Position numbers and translations under genes: made by a program. A DNA stretch of 64,000 nucleotides from Microbacterium pumilum (GTDB lineage Bacteria > Actinomycetota > Actinomycetes > Actinomycetales > Microbacteriaceae), in NCBI RefSeq assembly GCF_039530225.1, contig NZ_BAAAOH010000001.1:1674001-1738000 (forward strand). The letters are read 5' to 3'. Below, in pieces: positions 60,656 to 64,000 of this stretch. How positions within the stretch are numbered: position 1 is the stretch's first letter; each line of letters opens with the position of its first letter. The notes below the pieces were generated by a model. The model did not search any database, was not told the origin of the DNA, and saw nothing but the letters and a program-made list of their open reading frames with translations.

Positions 60656-61663
60656 ATGGACATCGCCGACATCGGCATCAAGGTGCTCTCCGCCGCCGAC
60701 ATGGGGATGCGAGGCATGGGGCGGACGGACCTTCGTGACGCAGTGCGAGGTGGGCGGCTCGTGGTCGTGCACCGCGGGTGGTACGTAGACGCCACAACCT
60801 GGCGCGGGTGGTATCCCGAGTCACGCCACGTGGCCAAGGCGCTGGCGGTGGTGCGCACGATGCGCGGCGGAGAAGTCCTGCTGTCCCACGCCTCGGCTGC
60901 AGCCCTCTGGGGGCTTCCCTTCTATCGGTTCGACCCACCGCGCGTGCACGTGAGCGGAGCCGGAACCAACGGCGTGACCCGGGGTTCATCGGGGGTCGCT
61001 CGGCACGAGGTCGCTGTTGAGGGACATCACGCTGAGGTGGACGGCGTCCCCGTCACCAGCCTGGCCCGGACTGCCGCGGACCTTGCTGGTCGGCTGCCGC
61101 TCGAGGCTGCGATCTCGATCGTCGATGCGGCCCTGCGGAAGGTCGCTTGGGTCGATGGGTCGCGCCGCTACGACATCGACGCGGCAGAGGAGTGGAAGGC
61201 GAAGGTACTCGGTTGCAGCGCCCTCCGTCGTGGAGCCCGCGGGAGTGTGCAGGGACGGTGGGTCGTCGAGTTCGCGGACGGACGCGCGCAGCTGCCGGGG
61301 GAAAGCGTGAGCCGCCTGTATCTGCACCAACTGGGCTTCGCCCCGCCCAGACTGCAGGTGCGGATAGACCACAGCACCGGGTGGTACGACATCGACTTCG
61401 GCTTGGATGATGTTCAAGTCTGGGGCGAGTTCGACGGGACTGGCAAGTACACGGATCCCGAGATGCTCGCCGAGAGGTCCACGGCCGAGGCGGTGCTCGA
61501 GGAGAAGCGGCGCGAAGACGACATCCGCGGGCGCACGCGCCGCCCGATCATCCGGTGGGGAAGCCCTCACATCCGAGACGTGGATGCGTTCCGGCAGCGG
61601 CTCGCCGACTTCCATGTGCGTCCGCCAGCCGGTCCGGGCGGCGTGTCTCGGAGCTTCTCGTGA
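60656..61663 (+). CDS. AbiEi-like N-terminal domain with DUF559/Vsr-like C-terminus
   Basis: 335 residues. The first 100 or so resemble the AbiEi antitoxin-type winged-helix domain with its DLRDAVRGGRLVVVHRGWYV motif and SHASAAALWGLP. The C-terminal part (about 220-320) resembles DUF559 endonuclease-like domains (PGESVSRLYLHQLGF ... IDFGLDDVQVWGEFDG). This two-domain family is common and usually solitary in actinobacteria. No AbiEii toxin is adjacent. The upstream 202 bp hold nothing clear; ATG 60656 has only a weak GGGCGG before it. Function unknown. Confidence 0.8.
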   Translation: MDIADIGIKVLSAADMGMRGMGRTDLRDAVRGGRLVVVHRGWYVDATTWRGWYPESRHVAKALAVVRTMRGGEVLLSHASAAALWGLPFYRFDPPRVHVSGAGTNGVTRGSSGVARHEVAVEGHHAEVDGVPVTSLARTAADLAGRLPLEAAISIVDAALRKVAWVDGSRRYDIDAAEEWKAKVLGCSALRRGARGSVQGRWVVEFADGRAQLPGESVSRLYLHQLGFAPPRLQVRIDHSTGWYDIDFGLDDVQVWGEFDGTGKYTDPEMLAERSTAEAVLEEKRREDDIRGRTRRPIIRWGSPHIRDVDAFRQRLADFHVRPPAGPGGVSRSFS

Positions 61664-61964
61664 GATGTGAACTGGTGGCCGCAATCGAACCCACATGCGC
61701 CGGCGCCAGTCCACATGACCGCGCGCCGTGGTTCAGTGGGCTGGACCTCGAAGATGTGGGTTCGGCGGGAAGGCCGCACCACTGCGCACACCGGCGCCGG
61801 CGCGGCCACACACCCCGAACCCGGCGATCCCCGGTCCGGTTTGCCGCGGCATCCTAGATCACGTATGATTGATCCTTGGTGCTTTGCGCCCTCGTTGGCG
61901 TGTCGAGGCACCGAAACCCCCATCAACCGCAGACCGACCGGTCTGCACAAGCGTGAGCGAGTGT
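61664..61964. other. infA promoter and leader region
   Basis: 301 bp. The first 175 bp show no convincing gene; the promoter at 61841-61869 starts a leader of about 90 nt for infA. Confidence 0.6.
61841..61869 (+). promoter_or_regulatory. infA-rpmJ promoter
   Basis: TTGCCG at 61841-61846, a 17 bp spacer and TATGAT at 61864-61869. Confidence 0.75.
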
Positions 61965-62186
61965 ATGGCGAAGAAAGACGGTGTCATCGAGATCGAGGGC
62001 GTGATCTCCGAGGCGCTGCCCAACGCGATGTTCCGCGTTGAGCTGAGCAACGGACACAAGGTCCTCGCCACGATCTCGGGCAAGATGCGGCAGAACTACA
62101 TCCGCATCATTCCGGAGGACCGCGTGGTCGTAGAGCTCAGCCCCTACGACCTGACCCGCGGCCGAATCGTCTACCGCTACCGCTAG
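61965..62186 (+). CDS. infA: Translation initiation factor IF-1
   Basis: 73 residues from ATG 61965 (an upstream in-frame ATG at 61869 would add 32 non-family residues). [14 protein letters not shown] start, OB fold, and [15 protein letters not shown] end. Binds the A site during initiation. First gene of the infA-rpmJ-rpsM-rpsK-rpoA segment. Confidence 0.98.
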   Translation: MAKKDGVIEIEGVISEALPNAMFRVELSNGHKVLATISGKMRQNYIRIIPEDRVVVELSPYDLTRGRIVYRYR

Positions 62187-62283
62187 ACCGGTCGAGAAGT
62201 AACGCCCCATCCGTTGATCGGATGCCGCCCCAGGCGGTGTATCGAAATTCGGATGCCCGGCGAAGACAGCGAAACAGGAAATC

Positions 62284-62400
62284 ATGAAGGTCAATCCCAG
62301 CGTCAAGCCCATCTGCGACCACTGCAAGGTCATCCGCCGCCACGGCGTCGTGATGGTCATCTGCAAGTCGAACCCGCGCCACAAGCAGCGCCAGGGCTGA
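62284..62400 (+). CDS. rpmJ: 50S ribosomal protein L36 (zinc-binding form)
   Basis: 38 residues. The zinc ligands CDHC, the Cys of VMVIC and the His of NPRH (C11, C14, C27, H32) are present, so this is the C-plus form. The TGA stop at 62398-62400 lies inside the first of three tandem 16 bp repeats. ATG 62284 follows ACAGGAAATC. Confidence 0.97.
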   Translation: MKVNPSVKPICDHCKVIRRHGVVMVICKSNPRHKQRQG

Positions 62401-62444
62401 GCTCGTCGAAGCCTGAGCTCGTCGAAGCCTGAGCTCGTCGAAGC
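62397..62444. repeat. Three tandem 16 bp copies of the CTGAGCTCGTCGAAGC repeat
   Basis: CTGAGCTCGTCGAAGC occurs three times without a gap (62397-62412, 62413-62428, 62429-62444), then CTAG. The first copy supplies the rpmJ stop codon. It is the reverse-strand form of the dispersed CTTCGACAAGCTCAG family. Confidence 0.85.
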
Positions 62445-62460
62445 CTAGTCACAGATTCGA

Positions 62461-62491
62461 TTCCGGATGCCGCGAGGCGCGGCATCCGGAA
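62461..62491. repeat. Hairpin of the GGATGCCGCG family (rpsM leader)
   Basis: TTCCGGATGCCGCG (62461-62474), loop AGG, CGCGGCATCCGGAA (62478-62491): a perfect 14 bp stem between rpmJ and rpsM, 118 bp before the rpsM start. No T tract follows. Confidence 0.7.
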
Positions 62492-62609
62492 CACCACAAC
62501 TGAACACATAACAGGCAGTTTCAGATCCCGGGCAACCGGGGGACACCTCGGGCGGAGGCCCGGGCACCGATCCTGCTCCATACCTCCACAAACTCCCTAG
62601 GAGAGCCGC

Positions 62610-62984
62610 ATGGCACGTCTTGCCGGCGTTGACATCCCGCGCGACAAGCGCGTAGTGATCGCCCTTACCTACATCTACGGTGTTGGCCCGACCCGCTCGA
62701 AAGAGATCCTGGCCGCGACCGAGATCAGCCCCGAGGTCCGCGTGAAGGACCTGTCCGACGATCAGCTGATCGCGCTCCGCGACACGATCGAGGGCAACTA
62801 CAAGGTGGAGGGTGACCTTCGCCGTGAGGTCGCCGCCGACATCCGCCGCAAGGTCGAGATCGGCTCCTACGAGGGCATCCGTCACCGTCGCGGCCTGCCC
62901 GTGCGCGGACAGCGCACCAAGACGAACGCCCGCACCCGCAAGGGACCCAAGCGCACCGTCGCCGGCAAGAAGAAGGCGCGCTAG
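62610..62984 (+). CDS. rpsM: 30S ribosomal protein S13
   Basis: 124 residues, [21 protein letters not shown] start and [18 protein letters not shown] end. It contacts 50S and tRNA in the head. 209 bp of leader with repeats precede it; CTAGGAGAG is the ribosome binding site. Confidence 0.98.
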   Translation: MARLAGVDIPRDKRVVIALTYIYGVGPTRSKEILAATEISPEVRVKDLSDDQLIALRDTIEGNYKVEGDLRREVAADIRRKVEIGSYEGIRHRRGLPVRGQRTKTNARTRKGPKRTVAGKKKAR

Positions 62985-63021
62985 GCCGCCGCCTGCGCTC
63001 AGGATTCAGGAGAACAAGCAC

Positions 63022-63420
63022 ATGGCACAGGCCAAGACCGCCGCGCGCAAGCCGCGCCGCAAGGAGAAGAAGAACATCGCGCTGGGCCACGCCCACATCA
63101 AGTCGACGTTCAACAACACGATCGTGTCGATCACCGACCCGTCCGGCGCTGTCATCAGCTGGGCATCGTCGGGTGGCGTGGGCTTCAAGGGCTCGCGCAA
63201 GTCGACGCCGTATGCCGCCGGCATGGCCGCGGAGTCCGCTGCCCGCCAGGCGCAGGAGCACGGCGTCAAGAAGGTCGACGTCTTCGTGAAGGGCCCGGGC
63301 TCCGGTCGCGAGACCGCGATCCGCTCGCTGCAGGCTGCCGGCCTCGAGGTCGGCTCGATCAGCGACGTGACGCCCCAGGCTCACAACGGCTGCCGTCCGC
63401 CGAAGCGCCGCCGCGTCTGA
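63022..63420 (+). CDS. rpsK: 30S ribosomal protein S11
   Basis: 132 residues from ATG 63022 with CAGGAG upstream; the longer frame starting at 62812 lies within rpsM. Contains [18 protein letters not shown] and the C-terminal [12 protein letters not shown]. rpsD, which often follows, is absent and rpoA comes next. Confidence 0.98.
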   Translation: MAQAKTAARKPRRKEKKNIALGHAHIKSTFNNTIVSITDPSGAVISWASSGGVGFKGSRKSTPYAAGMAAESAARQAQEHGVKKVDVFVKGPGSGRETAIRSLQAAGLEVGSISDVTPQAHNGCRPPKRRRV

Positions 63421-63430
63421 CTTCTTCGAC

Positions 63431-63473
63431 GACGCTCGGGGACCGGGGACGCGTCCACGGTCCCTCGGGCGTC
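63431..63473 (+). other. Imperfect hairpin after rpsK
   Basis: GACGCTCGGGGACC (63431-63444) can pair with GGTCCCTCGGGCGTC (63459-63473) with small mismatches. It may be a weak terminator or processing element between rpsK and rpoA. Confidence 0.35.
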
Positions 63474-63487
63474 GCACTCTGATCGAC

Positions 63488-63510
63488 GGATGCCGCGGCC
63501 CGCGGCATCC
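63488..63510. repeat. Hairpin of the GGATGCCGCG family (rpoA leader)
   Basis: GGATGCCGCG (63488-63497), loop GCC, CGCGGCATCC (63501-63510). A second hairpin CACGTGTC...GACACGTG is at 63542-63565. Confidence 0.7.
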
Positions 63511-63582
63511 CTGAACACAACTCAACACACCTCACCCACTGCACGTGTCATATAGCGGACACGTGATTGAAAGGAACCCATA

Positions 63583-64000
63583 GTGCTCATCGCACAGCGT
63601 CCCACTCTGACCGAGGAGAAGATCGGGGAGTTCCGCAGCCGCTTCATCATCGAGCCGCTGGAGCCTGGCTTCGGCTACACGATCGGCAACGCGCTGCGTC
63701 GCAGCCTCCTGTCTTCGATCCCCGGTGCGGCCGTCACGAGCATCCGCATCGACGGCGTCCTCCACGAGTTCAGCACCATTCCCGGTGTCAAGGAGGATGT
63801 CACCGAGATCATCCTGAACATCAAGCAGCTCGTCGTCTCGAGCGAGCGCGACGAGCCCATCACGGCGTACCTGCGCAAGACGGGTGCCGGTGAGGTCACG
63901 GCCGCCGACATCTCGGCTCCCGCCGGTGTCGAGGTCCACAACCCCGAGCTGGTCATCGCGACGCTCAACGACTCGGCCAAGTTCGAGCTCGAGCTCACGA
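63583..64000 (+). CDS. rpoA: RNA polymerase alpha subunit (partial, N-terminal domain)
   Basis: The first 139 codons of rpoA from GTG 63583, with GAAAGGAA about 8 nt upstream; the gene runs off the right edge. The residues [35 protein letters not shown] and [22 protein letters not shown] are the dimerisation-domain hallmarks of alpha. It is preceded by two hairpins in a 162 bp gap after rpsK. Confidence 0.97.
   Translation, partial: MLIAQRPTLTEEKIGEFRSRFIIEPLEPGFGYTIGNALRRSLLSSIPGAAVTSIRIDGVLHEFSTIPGVKEDVTEIILNIKQLVVSSERDEPITAYLRKTGAGEVTAADISAPAGVEVHNPELVIATLNDSAKFELELT

Overview
The window is about 64 kb of high-GC DNA whose core is the RNA polymerase and ribosomal-protein supercluster of an actinobacterium. 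Gene order (rpoB-rpoC, rpsL-rpsG-fusA-tuf, the S10 and spc operons, secY-adk-map, infA-rpmJ-rpsM-rpsK-rpoA), GTG/TTG starts on rpoB, rpoC, rpsL, fusA, tuf, secY, map and rpoA, the absence of rpsN between rplE and rpsH and of rpsD between rpsK and rpoA, and the protein sequences all suggest Microbacteriaceae, probably Microbacterium or a close relative. The genus is inference from memory of the family, not a database result.

Layout. (1) 1-8351, minus strand: a leftward operon of at least four paralogous proteins of about 875 residues, each with an N-terminal DUF4062 domain, a STAND/NB-ARC-type P-loop ATPase and a C-terminal helical TPR-like region. The fourth copy runs off the window. The array has its own strong promoter, back to back with that of rpoB. 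(2) 8667-16133: rpoB and rpoC, closed by a perfect terminator hairpin. (3) 16400-19976: five small membrane, lipoprotein or unknown genes, including a convergent pair of related exported proteins. (4) 20165-34200: a tightly coupled cassette of Ser/Thr kinase, a 1987-residue Ig/FN3 repeat protein, MoxR AAA ATPase, DUF58 protein, a transglutaminase-like membrane protein that has lost two of its three catalytic residues, an FHA protein and a small membrane protein. (5) 34492-38863: the str operon. (6) 39209-46789: a 2526-residue VWA/DUF11 surface adhesin with an LPPTG sortase signal, placed between tuf and rpsJ. (7) 47254-59745: S10 and spc operons, then secY, adk and map. (8) 59758-61663: a DsbA-like thioredoxin-fold protein and an AbiEi/DUF559-like protein. 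(9) 61965-64000: infA, rpmJ, rpsM, rpsK and the start of rpoA.

Together the window mixes the growth-rate-controlled transcription and translation core with three accessory blocks inserted at its seams: a candidate NLR-like conflict or sensing array ahead of rpoB, a cell-envelope signalling cassette after rpoC, and a wall-anchored adhesin after tuf. Two dispersed repeat families recur at these seams and operon gaps: a 15-16 bp CTTCGACAAGCTCAG-type element and a GGATGCCGCG...CGCGGCATCC hairpin. One repeat copy has become part of the rplV coding sequence and one supplies the rpmJ stop codon. No tRNA, rRNA, CRISPR array, transposase or integrase was seen.
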